Below, one piece after another: positions 31,911 through 39,921 of a stretch of DNA of 64,000 bases (the stretch's first letter is position 1; every line of letters begins with the position of its first letter). The DNA comes from Bog-756 sp963703145 (lineage in GTDB: Bacteria; Actinomycetota; Acidimicrobiia; Acidimicrobiales; RAAP-2). The notes below the pieces were generated by a model. The model was not told where the DNA came from. It was given only the letters and a program-made list of their open reading frames with translations, and did not search any database. The position numbers and the translations under genes were made by a program. Location of the stretch: positions 1,612,001-1,676,000 of the forward strand of contig OY969793.1 in assembly GCA_963703145.1 (NCBI GenBank), given 5' to 3'.

Positions 31911-33320
31911 TCAGCGCGGCGGACTGAGGGCCTCGAACCGTTCGTATCGCCGGGTGGCTGCAGCAGCCCAGGCCGGGTCGGGCTCGATCCGCGCACCGCG
32001 GCTGGCCCAGTCCGCACCGGCGTCGAACCCGGTCTCGAGTCCGGCTGCCATCCTCGCCAGGTAGGCGGCCCCGAGTGCGGCTCCCTCGGACACCGCCGTG
32101 GTGTCAACGGGCAGGCCGGTGGCATCAGCCACGGCTTGCATCCAGGCGACGGACCGGGATCCACCACCAGTGGCCACGATCCGTGAGGCCGGGGCGCCCG
32201 ACAGATCCACGATCCGTCGAATGACGAACCCACTCGCCTCGTGGGCGGCACGCAGCACTGCCGTAGGACCCTGGGCGATGTCCACGTCATGGAGACTGGC
32301 TCGGAGGCGGTTGTCGTAGAAGGGCGTACGCTCTCCTCGGAGGTAGGGCAGCCACACCGGGATCCGCTCTGGGTCGCCCACCCGCGGGACGTCACCCGGC
32401 GGGCGGGTCGGGTCCACCCGCCGCTTCCCGGCCGACCCGACCAGGGTGGCGACCCAGTCGGCGAAGAGAGCACCGGCATTGCTGGGTCCGCCGATCTGGA
32501 CCAGGCCTGGGACCATCGTCGGCAATGTGGTGAGTCCCGGTACGTCCCTCCGCTCGTCAGTGATCACCCACACGATCAAGGTGGCTCCAAAGATGACCAA
32601 CACGTCGCCGGGCTGTCTGGCGCCGGCCACGAGCTGCTCACAGAAGGCGTCGATCGAACCGCCGGCGAACGCGGTGGACGACCCGGGCAGCGATCCGAGC
32701 TGCTGGCCCATGCCGCCCACCACCGGTAGCTGGTGCTCGGCGATGCCCAGCTTGTCGAGGGCCACCGTGTCCCAGTGGCCGCGGCCGTACAGTCCACCGA
32801 ACGACATGGCGGTGGCGGCATCCACGGCCGGGACCCCGGCCAGAGCGTGGGTGGCGACCGCCTGGCAGTCCCAGTAGCCGAAAGCGCCGGGCCGTTCGCC
32901 GACCGCCCACTCCACCATGCGCCGGCCCTGCTGGCGCTCCCCCCCGAGATCATCCTTCGCCGAGCTCTCGCCCACCGGGTCGGGCAGGGCGCGGGCTCGC
33001 GCGTCGCCGTAGAGCAGACCTGGCAGCAATGGGGTCCCACGGCGGTTCACGGCCGTGATCGACGGGACCATCGACGTCACAACCACCCCGGCCGGGTCGC
33101 CGTCGAGTTCGGCGCTGACTGCCGCGAACGCCCGACGGGGGCCCCTGCGCCACGCCTGGGCCGGGTCGTGCTCGAGGCTGTCGGCTGATGCCGTTCCGAT
33201 CCGGTGGGGCACCCGGGCCCGGGCCACCACCTGCCCGTGGCTGTCCACGGCGACCGCCTTGACTGCGGTGGTCCCGACGTCGACCCCGACCGTGCAACCG
33301 TCGCCCGAGGGCCGGTTCAT
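31911..33320 (-). CDS. FGGY-family carbohydrate kinase (gluconokinase/xylulokinase-like)
   Basis: A 469-residue FGGY kinase, second in this window and not closely similar to the one at 10969. The phosphate-1 motif TVGVDVGTTAVKAVAVD starts near residue 9, followed by VVVTSMVPSITAVN. The catalytic Asp region is AFAGGSIDAFCEQLVAG, where the family usually has GxxDxxxxxxG, and the C-terminal IVATGGGSRSVAWMQAVAD binds ATP. A sugar or sugar-acid substrate is likely. The ATG at 33320 overlaps the stop of a possible 7-codon upstream ORF. An in-frame ATG at 33350 is an alternative start. Neighbours across the divergent promoter are a 2-hydroxyacid dehydrogenase and a gluconate-dehydrogenase-like pair. 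Confidence 0.85.
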   Translation of the reverse strand: MNRPSGDGCTVGVDVGTTAVKAVAVDSHGQVVARARVPHRIGTASADSLEHDPAQAWRRGPRRAFAAVSAELDGDPAGVVVTSMVPSITAVNRRGTPLLPGLLYGDARARALPDPVGESSAKDDLGGERQQGRRMVEWAVGERPGAFGYWDCQAVATHALAGVPAVDAATAMSFGGLYGRGHWDTVALDKLGIAEHQLPVVGGMGQQLGSLPGSSTAFAGGSIDAFCEQLVAGARQPGDVLVIFGATLIVWVITDERRDVPGLTTLPTMVPGLVQIGGPSNAGALFADWVATLVGSAGKRRVDPTRPPGDVPRVGDPERIPVWLPYLRGERTPFYDNRLRASLHDVDIAQGPTAVLRAAHEASGFVIRRIVDLSGAPASRIVATGGGSRSVAWMQAVADATGLPVDTTAVSEGAALGAAYLARMAAGLETGFDAGADWASRGARIEPDPAWAAAATRRYERFEALSPPR

Positions 33321-33340
33321 GGATCTGACAATCGGCTCAT
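33317..33340 (-). CDS. Possible 7-codon upstream ORF overlapping the kinase start
   Basis: ATG at 33340 encodes MSRLSDP and stops in TGA at 33317-33319, overlapping the kinase ATG (ATGA, 33317-33320). AATAAT ends 8 nt before it. The layout resembles the leader ORFs of GH4 and GH1, but the promoter spacing is looser and an in-frame longer kinase start would remove the need for it. Confidence 0.25.
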   Translation of the reverse strand: MSRLSDP

Positions 33341-33347
33341 GAGGCGC

Positions 33348-33359
33348 CATTATTATCCC
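33348..33359. promoter_or_regulatory. AT-rich core of the divergent kinase/hydroxyacid dehydrogenase promoter region
   Basis: CATTATTATCCC is a conspicuous A/T island in a GC-rich 108-nt divergent intergenic region. It offers TATTAT as a -10 for the plus-strand gene at 33429 and GATAAT or AATAAT for the minus-strand kinase. No -35 element or operator was recognised. Confidence 0.3.
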
Positions 33360-33428
33360 CGTCCGGCCCGCGGGTGCGGGTGTGCCCTCCGGGGGGGCAG
33401 CAGATCCGAGCGAGGAGCCATCCACACG

Positions 33429-34415
33429 ATGCCGTCATCACGACCCAAGGCACTGGTCACCGCCGCCGTCCGCGGGCCGGGGCTCGACCTGCTCGGTGAG
33501 CTCGCCGACCTCACCCTCGACTCCTGGCTGGCCCAGCCGACGCTCCGCATCTACAACGCCGAGCAGCTCGCCGAGCGGGTAAGCGCGGAAGGGGCGTCCA
33601 TCGTGGTGGTGGAGAGCGACCGGTGCGCCGGTCCCCTGTTCGAGCAGCCGCTGTTGGCCGTGTGCAGCTGTCGTGGGGACCCCACCAACGTGGACGTGGC
33701 GGCAGCCACTGCGGCCGGTGTGCCGGTCCTGCGGGCGCCGGGCCGCAACGCCGACGCCGTCGCCGAAGTCGGCGTGGCGCTGCTGTTCGCCGCCACGCGT
33801 GGCGTGGTCTCGGCCGATGGTGACGTCCGCCGTGGCGAGATCTACAAGGACGGCACCATCCCCTACCAGCGCTACCGGGCCTGGGAGTTGGCCGGCCGGA
33901 CCGTGGGCCTGGTGGGCCTTGGCGCAGTGGGCCGAGCCCTGCGGTGGAGGCTGCGGGGACTGGGCATGGAGGTCATTGCCTTCGATCCGTACACCGACGA
34001 GGCCACGGTCTCGATGGACGAACTGCTCTCCCGTTCGGACGTGGTGTCGATGCACGCGCCTGTCACCCCCGAGACAACCGGCATGATCGGTACGGCTGAA
34101 TTCAGTGCCATGCGTGACGGGGTGGTGTTCCTCAACACGGCCCGGGCTGCGCTGCACGACACCGACGCCCTGGTCGATGCTCTCCGGTCCGGCAAGGTGT
34201 CGGCAGCCGGCCTCGACCACTTCGAGGGCGAGTCCTTGGCCACCGACCACCCCCTGACCGAGCTGGGCTCGGTCGTGCTGACCCCGCACATTGGGGGTGC
34301 CACCTACAACGTGGAGGCCAACCACTCCCGGATCATCGCCGAGGATCTCTGCCGACTCCTGGCTGGGGCCCGCCCGCTCAACATCGTGAACCCCGAGGTG
34401 CTGGACGGTCGCTGA
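33429..34415 (+). CDS. D-isomer-specific 2-hydroxyacid dehydrogenase
   Basis: A 328-residue NAD(P)-dependent dehydrogenase. The flanking substrate domain is followed by the Rossmann motif GLVGLGAVGRALRWRL near residues 158-173. The catalytic Arg is in LNTARAALHD, Glu in GLDHFEGESL and His in LTPHIGGAT, the full Arg-Glu-His triad of phosphoglycerate/glycerate dehydrogenase relatives. It would interconvert a 2-oxoacid and a D-2-hydroxyacid such as glyoxylate/glycolate, hydroxypyruvate/glycerate or 2-ketogluconate. An AGGAG site lies upstream of the ATG at 33429. It is divergent from the FGGY kinase and convergent with the GMC oxidoreductase, in an apparent sugar-acid neighbourhood. Confidence 0.87.
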   Translation: MPSSRPKALVTAAVRGPGLDLLGELADLTLDSWLAQPTLRIYNAEQLAERVSAEGASIVVVESDRCAGPLFEQPLLAVCSCRGDPTNVDVAAATAAGVPVLRAPGRNADAVAEVGVALLFAATRGVVSADGDVRRGEIYKDGTIPYQRYRAWELAGRTVGLVGLGAVGRALRWRLRGLGMEVIAFDPYTDEATVSMDELLSRSDVVSMHAPVTPETTGMIGTAEFSAMRDGVVFLNTARAALHDTDALVDALRSGKVSAAGLDHFEGESLATDHPLTELGSVVLTPHIGGATYNVEANHSRIIAEDLCRLLAGARPLNIVNPEVLDGR

Positions 34416-34426
34416 GGCCGCCGGGG

Positions 34427-36067
34427 TCAGACCAGGAGATGGGCGGCGCGGGCGGCCAGGGTGGCCAGGGTCAGGGTGGGGCCATAGCCGGTGGAGGTCA
34501 CGAACACCGACGAATCGGCGATGACCACGTTGTCGGCCTGGTGGAGTCGGCCGTTTGGATCGACCACCGAGGTGGACGGGTCGGTGCCCATCCGCGCCGT
34601 TCCCATGTTGTGACGGCTCTCGGGGATGGCATCGGGTGAGGACGCGTTGCCCTTCCCCGGCGACGAGGTGGCCGCCGTCCAGGTGGCGCCCATCTCGTCC
34701 AGGATGGCCTGCAGTCTCGGGCCGTAGTGCTCGGTGACCGCCAGCTCATGGCGGCCGGGCCGGTAGGTGACGCGTGCCACGGGGAAGCCCCGGGCGTCCT
34801 TGATGGTCGGATCGAGGTCGACCCGGTTACCCGGATAGGCCAGGTCCTCGCCCTGCATGATGAACGCCCAGATGTGGCCGCGGATCATCGAGCCGGCCAT
34901 CAGGGCGGGGTGGTGCTCGCCCCACGGGAGGTGCTTGGCCTCCATGATGGGCATGCCACCACCGCCGTGCTCAACGATGCCACCCCGCATCCAGGGCAGC
35001 CCGGCGGCACGGGCGGCCTCCCGGCTGGCCTCGTCCCCGTCGATCATGTCGTCGTGGAGGTGGGTCACCGCACGTCCGCGTTCGCCGTAGGTCCGGAACG
35101 GCATGGACCCGGCCACGATGGTCTGGAAGTGGGTCATGAGGTACCGGCCGACCAGGGGGTGGTCCACGCCGGACAACAGGAGTAGGCGCGGCGTCTCGAT
35201 GGCCCCGGCCGCGATGACCACATGACGGGCGCCCACGAAGCGCTCGACGCCGTCGGGTCCGATGATGTCCACCCCGGTAGCCCGGCGCCCCTCGAAGCGC
35301 ACCCGGGAGACAAAGGTCTCCGACAACAGCTCGGCGCGACCAGTCGCCATGGCCCGCATCAACATGGCGATGGGGTCACCTTTGGCGTGGATCGGGCAGC
35401 CGAAGAAGGCACAGAATCCGCAGTTGTTGCAAGCCGGGCGGCCGTCATAGGGGACACTGTTGGCAGCCGTCGGAGCCGGGTAGGGGTGGTAGCCCAGTCG
35501 CTCCGCAGCGGCGGCCGAGACCGTGGCGCCGTACATTGGGGCGCCCGATGGCATGGGGAACGGTCCGGACCTCGGGGCCGCGAACGGGTTGGCCCCTTCG
35601 GTACCGGCCACCCCGATGGCCCGCTCTACCTCGGCGTAGTACGGCTCGAGCTCGTCGTAGTCCACGGGCCAGTCGGCCACGTCGGCGTCCGGCTGGGGGC
35701 CGAGGAGTGACAAGAGGTGGAAGTCGTCAGGCCGGAACCGTGGCACCTTGCCGTCGGCGTGGGTGCCCCCGCCCCCCACCGTGGTGGGCACCGAGTTCAC
35801 CTCGCCGACAAAGGTCCGCTCGCCGTCATCCTCGTGGGTCCGGAACGTGCGCGGCTCGACGAGCGGATCGGGCCCGAGGAAGTGGCGGCTCATGAACTTG
35901 ATCTCGTCGTTGGAGTAGTCGAACGACGGGCGGGTGAGGTCGCTCGGGTCGAGCAGGTGGTTGCGCCCCTTTTCGACGATGGTCACCGACCATCCAGCCG
36001 CGGTGAGCACGTCGGCGGCCGTCGCCCCGCCCGGCCCGGATCCGATGATGACTGCGTCGACAGTCAC
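34427..36067 (-). CDS. GMC oxidoreductase, large FAD subunit (gluconate 2-dehydrogenase-like)
   Basis: A 546-residue FAD enzyme. The dinucleotide motif VIIGSGPGGATAADVL lies near residues 6-21, the GMC signature TTVGGGGTHADGKVPRF near 90-106, and the C-terminal ESRHNMGTARMG and TGYGPTLTLATLA blocks supply the active-site His and FAD contacts. A cysteine cluster (PACNNCGFCAFFGCP), as in membrane gluconate and fructose dehydrogenases, could bind an iron-sulfur cluster. The GTG start overlaps the stop of the small-subunit gene (GTGA), with AGGAGG 11 nt upstream. It should oxidise a sugar, sugar acid or alcohol as a two-subunit complex. No cytochrome c subunit gene is adjacent. Confidence 0.87.
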   Translation of the reverse strand: MTVDAVIIGSGPGGATAADVLTAAGWSVTIVEKGRNHLLDPSDLTRPSFDYSNDEIKFMSRHFLGPDPLVEPRTFRTHEDDGERTFVGEVNSVPTTVGGGGTHADGKVPRFRPDDFHLLSLLGPQPDADVADWPVDYDELEPYYAEVERAIGVAGTEGANPFAAPRSGPFPMPSGAPMYGATVSAAAAERLGYHPYPAPTAANSVPYDGRPACNNCGFCAFFGCPIHAKGDPIAMLMRAMATGRAELLSETFVSRVRFEGRRATGVDIIGPDGVERFVGARHVVIAAGAIETPRLLLLSGVDHPLVGRYLMTHFQTIVAGSMPFRTYGERGRAVTHLHDDMIDGDEASREAARAAGLPWMRGGIVEHGGGGMPIMEAKHLPWGEHHPALMAGSMIRGHIWAFIMQGEDLAYPGNRVDLDPTIKDARGFPVARVTYRPGRHELAVTEHYGPRLQAILDEMGATWTAATSSPGKGNASSPDAIPESRHNMGTARMGTDPSTSVVDPNGRLHQADNVVIADSSVFVTSTGYGPTLTLATLAARAAHLLV

Positions 36068-36627
36068 GGTCGTGACACCTCCTCGTCGGTCCAGCCACGC
36101 GGCTGCACGTCCCCGTCGAATCCGATGGCCTGCCAGGCTGAGCCGTCCCGGTTCCCCCCGTATTCGGGCGCTCCGTACATCCCCTCGCAGGCGTGGCCAT
36201 AGGCCAGGTCCACGAAGTCCGGCATCGACCGGAGCCGTGCCACCTGCTCGGCCGGTTCGAGCCCGATGAAGGCCTCTCCCAGCTCGGCCAGGCCGTCGCG
36301 ATAGCGCTGCTGCCAACCGACCACCGGGCCGTTGAACTCCCGTTCGGGCAGTCCGCAGGACCCTTCGATCCGCATCCGCCAGGCCAACTCGTCCAGGGCG
36401 GTCAAGGGCTGGAATCGCTCGAAGGCCCGTTCACCCCCGTGCCGCCCCGATGTCGGTCCCCCGGCCCAGATCCGCGGCGGGTCGAAGGAGAATGCCCCGA
36501 GGAGCACGTCGATGTAGTCGGGCACGCCGGCGGCCACGGCCCCGGGGCTGTCGCCTGTGGCCGGGATGAGCCGCTCGCAGGCCGCGGCGAGTATCCGGTA
36601 CTCCGTGTCGGTCAACCAGACGGGCAT
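36064..36627 (-). CDS. Gluconate 2-dehydrogenase subunit 3 family protein
   Basis: A 187-residue small subunit. It starts LTDTEYRILAAACERLIPATGDSPGA, the typical opening of the family, and continues GVPDYIDVLLGAFSF. In characterised gluconate 2-dehydrogenases the third subunit associates with the FAD subunit and is often Tat-exported. Here no signal peptide is visible, so the complex may be cytoplasmic. It is the first gene of the pair and is translationally coupled to the GMC subunit. TAGGGT followed by 6 nt and the ATG marks a likely leaderless promoter. Confidence 0.83.
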   Translation of the reverse strand: MPVWLTDTEYRILAAACERLIPATGDSPGAVAAGVPDYIDVLLGAFSFDPPRIWAGGPTSGRHGGERAFERFQPLTALDELAWRMRIEGSCGLPEREFNGPVVGWQQRYRDGLAELGEAFIGLEPAEQVARLRSMPDFVDLAYGHACEGMYGAPEYGGNRDGSAWQAIGFDGDVQPRGWTDEEVSRP

Positions 36628-36633
36628 CGGGTC

Positions 36634-36639
36634 ACCCTA
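36634..36639 (-). promoter_or_regulatory. -10 box of leaderless subunit 3/GMC operon promoter
   Basis: TAGGGT on the minus strand is followed by GACCCG and the ATG at 36627, the standard TANNNT-N6-ATG arrangement in this window. Confidence 0.5.
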
Positions 36640-36726
36640 ACAACAGTCGTGCTCAGCTGACATCGACCGGCGAGCCGGCATCGGGGGTCGGCCGTCGCAG
36701 CTGGGTGGCGCGACCCGGGGCTCGAT

Positions 36727-37986
36727 CTACCGTGGGGTGAAAGCGACCGGCAGGGCGATGGGCGAGCGGAAGGCCATGCCCTTGATGTGTAGGTCTTGAT
36801 CGGGGGCGGCGTCCAGGCGGAGATCGGGGAGCCGGTCGAAGAGTGTGTTCAATGCCACCCTGGCCTCCATCCGGGCCAGGTGCATCCCTAGGCACACGTG
36901 GACGCCGAACCCGAAGCCCACGCTCTGGCGTGATGCCCGAAAGAGGTCGAAGTCATCGGGATGCTCGTACTTGCGAGCGTCCCGGTTGGCTGCGCCGAGG
37001 AGTAGGGCCACATCGGCTCCCTCGGCCACCGGGACCCCTCCGATGTCGGTATCGCAGGTGGCGCGACGCAGGATCACCGTCACCGGCGGCTCCCAGCGGA
37101 TGGACTCCTCGAACGCCACCGGTACCAGCGAGCGGTCGTCCTTGACCGCCTGGAGCTGGTCGGGATTGGTCAACAGGCCGTAGAGGACATTGCCCGAGGC
37201 CCGGTAGGTGGTCTCCACGCCGGCCGGCAGGAGCAGCCGAAGGAACGAGTAGATCTCCTCGTCCTCGAGGCGGCGCCCCTCGACCTCGGTGGCCAGGAGG
37301 TCGCTGATCAGGTCATCGGCCGGATGCCTCCTGCGCTCCTCCAACACGCCGGCGAAGTACTCCCGGAGCGCCTCGGATGCGGCCACTCCCCGCTCCCAGT
37401 TGGAGGCCACGCTGGTGATGGCGATGGCCCAGCGTTGGAAGGTCGGGAAGTCGGAGCGAGGCAGCCCCAGGATCTGGGCGATGACCTGGACCGGGAAATT
37501 GAAGGTGACCTCTTGGACCAGGTCGGCCTGTCCCAGGTGGGCGAAGCCGTCGATGAGCTCGTTGACCACCCGCTGGACGAGATCGCCCTCCCAGCGTTCG
37601 AGAACCTTCGAGCGGAAGGTGGGAGACACCATGGCCCGGTGGAGGCGGTGCTCGGGCTCGTCCATCTGCAGGATGGTCCTACCCATGACCTCACCCATGA
37701 TCCCCTCGTACACGGTGGACGAGAAGGTCTCGTTGTCCCGCAGGACCTGCACCGCCTCGTCGAAGCCGAGCACGGTGACCGGCAGGGGCCGGGACGGGTC
37801 GGACGCCTCGGCTCCCTCACCGAGGTCGATGGGCCCGACATGGACGGGGCTCTGTCGGGCCAGTTCGGCCAACGCCGGGTAGGGGTCGCGGATGTTGCCC
37901 GAGACGGTGTCCTCGAGCTCGAACGGGTCAAAGGGCACCGGAGCGGGTCGCTCGGTGGGGTCCAGGACCTGGGTGGGGACGGACAT
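36727..37986 (-). CDS. Cytochrome P450 monooxygenase
   Basis: A 419-residue soluble bacterial P450. The heme-thiolate Cys365 lies in VGFGFGVHVCLGMHLARME, the K-helix ExxR is Glu294-Arg297 in FEESIRWEP, and the I-helix oxygen-activation motif reads LPAGVETT near 254-260. The usual acidic/Thr pair is kept as Glu-Thr-Thr, so it should be competent. The size and LQMDEPEHRLHRAMVSPTF segment place it among class I P450s fed by a ferredoxin. A P450-type ferredoxin is encoded 19 kb away at 57368, none next door. It is divergent from a TetR gene with tandem operators between, so it is probably repressed by that TetR and induced by its substrate. AAGGAGG precedes the ATG. Confidence 0.93.
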   Translation of the reverse strand: MSVPTQVLDPTERPAPVPFDPFELEDTVSGNIRDPYPALAELARQSPVHVGPIDLGEGAEASDPSRPLPVTVLGFDEAVQVLRDNETFSSTVYEGIMGEVMGRTILQMDEPEHRLHRAMVSPTFRSKVLERWEGDLVQRVVNELIDGFAHLGQADLVQEVTFNFPVQVIAQILGLPRSDFPTFQRWAIAITSVASNWERGVAASEALREYFAGVLEERRRHPADDLISDLLATEVEGRRLEDEEIYSFLRLLLPAGVETTYRASGNVLYGLLTNPDQLQAVKDDRSLVPVAFEESIRWEPPVTVILRRATCDTDIGGVPVAEGADVALLLGAANRDARKYEHPDDFDLFRASRQSVGFGFGVHVCLGMHLARMEARVALNTLFDRLPDLRLDAAPDQDLHIKGMAFRSPIALPVAFTPR

Positions 37987-38028
37987 CGGTGGCCTCCTTG
38001 GGGCGCTCGGCCGAGCGACCTCGCGACC

Positions 38029-38057
38029 ATCCTAAATCAAACGTTCGTTTGGTACAA
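38029..38057 (-). promoter_or_regulatory. P450 promoter with operator in the spacer
   Basis: On the minus strand TTGTAC (38057-38052) and TAGGAT (38034-38029) are separated by exactly 17 nt, a near-consensus -35/-10 pair directed at the P450 gene. The spacer is filled by the first inverted repeat (38038-38051), so repressor binding there would block RNA polymerase. Confidence 0.6.
38038..38051. promoter_or_regulatory. TetR operator copy 1 (CAAACG-TT-CGTTTG)
   Basis: A perfect 6-bp inverted repeat with a 2-nt centre. A second copy has its centre 21 nt away, two helical turns, so dimers would bind the same DNA face. Confidence 0.65.
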
Positions 38058-38058
38058 T
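38053..38058 (+). promoter_or_regulatory. Probable -10 box (TACAAT) for the TetR gene
   Basis: TACAAT lies between the two operator copies and reads toward the TetR gene. Transcription would start near 38065 inside operator copy 2, which fits autorepression. A matching -35 is not clear. Confidence 0.45.
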
Positions 38059-38072
38059 CCAACGTTCGTTTG
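38059..38072. promoter_or_regulatory. TetR operator copy 2 (CCAACG-TT-CGTTTG)
   Basis: The same inverted repeat as copy 1 with one mismatch in the left arm. It overlaps the expected start of TetR transcription. Confidence 0.6.
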
Positions 38073-38115
38073 TCCAACGATCTCGACGACCCGTGCCAGG
38101 GTCCACAATGGAGCC

Positions 38116-38751
38116 GTGCCCCCCGAGCGAGACCAGGCCATCCGCCCCGATGGCACCACCCAGCGCCAGCACATCCTCCGGACGGCCCTCTCGCTCATGG
38201 CCCAGCAGGGGGTGGACGGCACCAGCATGCGCACCCTGGCCACGGCCACGGGACTCAACGTCGCCTCGCTCTACCACTACTTCCCCTCCAAACGGGACCT
38301 GTTGGTGGCCGTGCTCGAAGAGCGCGGCCTGGTGGAGGACCTGGCCAGCGCCTCGGGGACGTCCCTGTCCCGGGACCCGGCCAGCGACCTGGCCGAGCTG
38401 TTGAACGACATCCTCCAGTCCATGCTGGACGTCGACGACTTCATCCGCCTGATGCTGGGCGAGGTGATGCGGGGCGACGAGACGGCGACCACCGTGGGCA
38501 CCGAACTGTTCGAGGCCACCCAGGCGTCACTCCAGCACTGGCTGGGCGAGCACGAGCCCCCACTGTGCCCCCCCGGCGACGAGGCGGCGCTCGCCCGCAT
38601 GCTGCGAAGTCTGTTGGTCGGCCTCTTCGTCGAACATGTGGCCGGCGTCCTGCACGACGAGGGTGACGCGGCAGCCGCCTTCCGCTCCCGCGCCGACGAG
38701 GTCGCCGACCTGCTCGGTCGCTACCGGCCGACCGGTCCGGACACGGCCTGA
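38116..38751 (+). CDS. TetR-family transcriptional regulator
   Basis: A 211-residue TetR/AcrR repressor. The N-terminal helix-turn-helix is clear: QHILRTALSLMAQQGVDGTS, then MRTLATATGLNVASLYHYFPSKRDLLVAV. The ligand-binding C-terminal domain is unlike any I can name. It starts at GTG 38116, the only in-frame start that fits. It is divergent from the P450 gene, and the 129-nt intergenic region carries two matching inverted repeats placed in the P450 promoter spacer and at the start of its own transcript. It should repress both genes until a small molecule, perhaps the P450 substrate, binds. Confidence 0.88.
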   Translation: MPPERDQAIRPDGTTQRQHILRTALSLMAQQGVDGTSMRTLATATGLNVASLYHYFPSKRDLLVAVLEERGLVEDLASASGTSLSRDPASDLAELLNDILQSMLDVDDFIRLMLGEVMRGDETATTVGTELFEATQASLQHWLGEHEPPLCPPGDEAALARMLRSLLVGLFVEHVAGVLHDEGDAAAAFRSRADEVADLLGRYRPTGPDTA

Positions 38752-38770
38752 CCGGGGCTGACCCGAGTGC

Positions 38771-39847
38771 TCAGTGGAGGTCGACCAACTGGCCGGCCAG
38801 ATGCGCCCACTGGTGGCTGGCGCCACCCATCAGCACCTCGTTCTGCTTGGCCCGCTTGAACAAGAAGTGCGCGTCGTTGGCCCAGGTGAAGCCCACGCCG
38901 CCGTGGATCTGAATGTCGTCACCGGTCACCCGCACGGCGGCCTCGGCGGCATAGGCACCCGCCATGGAGGCGGCCCGGGACCGTTCCGGTGAGTCAGTGT
39001 CGGAGGCCCAGGCCGCGAAATGCACCCCGGCACGGGCCATCTCGAGTGACTGGTACATGTCGACGATCCTGTGCTTGACGGACTGAAACTCGGCGATGGG
39101 CTGGTCGAAGACCACCCGGACCTTGGCGTACTCCACCGCCTCGTCGAGGGCCCGGCCAGATACCCCGACCAACTCGGCGGCGAGGCCCACCACCACGTCG
39201 TCGAGGATGCGGCGCCACAAGCCGGACTGGTCCCCCAGGGGTCCGAGGGGCTGCACCGGCTCCTCGTCGAGGAGCAGCCGAGCCAACTTGCGGGTCGGAT
39301 CGAGCGTGGGCACGGCCTCGGCCCGGGGCGAGGGCAACAAGAACGACCGGACGCCCTCCTCGGCCAGCGCCACGACGATGGCCCAGTCGGCAGTGTGTCC
39401 GTCGATGACGATCGGCTTCACGCCGTTCAGCACCCATCCCGCACCCTTGCGTCGGGCCCGGGCACGGATCGTGTCAACCGGGTGGCCGTGCCCCTGCTCG
39501 TGCAGCGCCACGGTGCCGCGGTGGCCACCCGCCAGCCCGTCGAGGAGGTCATCGGCCCCGAGCGCCCGGGCGGCGAGCGTGGCCATGACCGCAGAGGAGA
39601 AGAACGGGCCCGGCAACGGAACCCGGCCCATCTGTTCCAAGACGATGGACATTTCCAACAGGCCGGCACCGCTGTCGGGTGCCAACATGCCGGTCCAACC
39701 CAGGGAGACCAGGCGGTCCCAGAGCTCGGGGGTGAATCCGGTCGGATCATCGGCGAGCCGTCGGAGGGTGTCCCCATCGACGTCTCCCATGGCCCGACGG
39801 GCCACGTCCTGCAAGGCGAGTTGCTCGGCATCGAACGTGAAATCCAC
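38771..39847 (-). CDS. Acyl-CoA dehydrogenase (short, partner-type subunit)
   Basis: A 358-residue acyl-CoA dehydrogenase of the divergent FadE class seen in actinobacteria, where such proteins pair with a second FadE subunit. Recognisable parts are EYAKVRVVFDQPIAEFQSVKHRIVDMYQSLE near 245-275 and DIQIHGGVGFTWANDAHFLFKRAK near the C terminus. The mid-domain flavin-binding motifs are weak. The GTG at 39847 is favoured because the frame upstream lacks coding character. It is divergent from the full-length acyl-CoA dehydrogenase at 39922 with only 74 nt between, consistent with co-regulation of two subunits of one alpha2-beta2 enzyme. Confidence 0.85.
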   Translation of the reverse strand: MDFTFDAEQLALQDVARRAMGDVDGDTLRRLADDPTGFTPELWDRLVSLGWTGMLAPDSGAGLLEMSIVLEQMGRVPLPGPFFSSAVMATLAARALGADDLLDGLAGGHRGTVALHEQGHGHPVDTIRARARRKGAGWVLNGVKPIVIDGHTADWAIVVALAEEGVRSFLLPSPRAEAVPTLDPTRKLARLLLDEEPVQPLGPLGDQSGLWRRILDDVVVGLAAELVGVSGRALDEAVEYAKVRVVFDQPIAEFQSVKHRIVDMYQSLEMARAGVHFAAWASDTDSPERSRAASMAGAYAAEAAVRVTGDDIQIHGGVGFTWANDAHFLFKRAKQNEVLMGGASHQWAHLAGQLVDLH

Positions 39848-39883
39848 TGTCCACCCCCGGAGTGGGTTGCTGATAGTGGCGTC

Positions 39884-39889
39884 AGTGTA
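39884..39889 (-). promoter_or_regulatory. -10 box candidate for the minus-strand acyl-CoA dehydrogenase
   Basis: TACACT on the minus strand lies 36 nt before the GTG at 39847, which is preceded by a GGGGG-containing possible ribosome site. It would give a short leader. Confidence 0.4.
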
Positions 39890-39907
39890 GACAAGATCAA
39901 GAACGGC

Positions 39908-39913
39908 TATTCT
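39908..39913 (+). promoter_or_regulatory. -10 box candidate for the plus-strand acyl-CoA dehydrogenase
   Basis: TATTCT ends 8 nt before the GTG at 39922 with no ribosome site between, suggesting a nearly leaderless transcript. Confidence 0.42.
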
Positions 39914-39921
39914 CCGACGTC

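Noticed and set aside
31775..32479. N-terminal extension of the SnoaL-like protein through the kinase gene
   Set aside because: Overlaps the kinase in another frame; a perfect AGGAGG site marks the GTG at 31774 as the start.
33350..33425. Longer kinase start at 33425
   Set aside because: It would extend past the divergent promoter region and overlap the start area of the hydroxyacid dehydrogenase gene; the FGGY domain begins just after the ATG at 33320.
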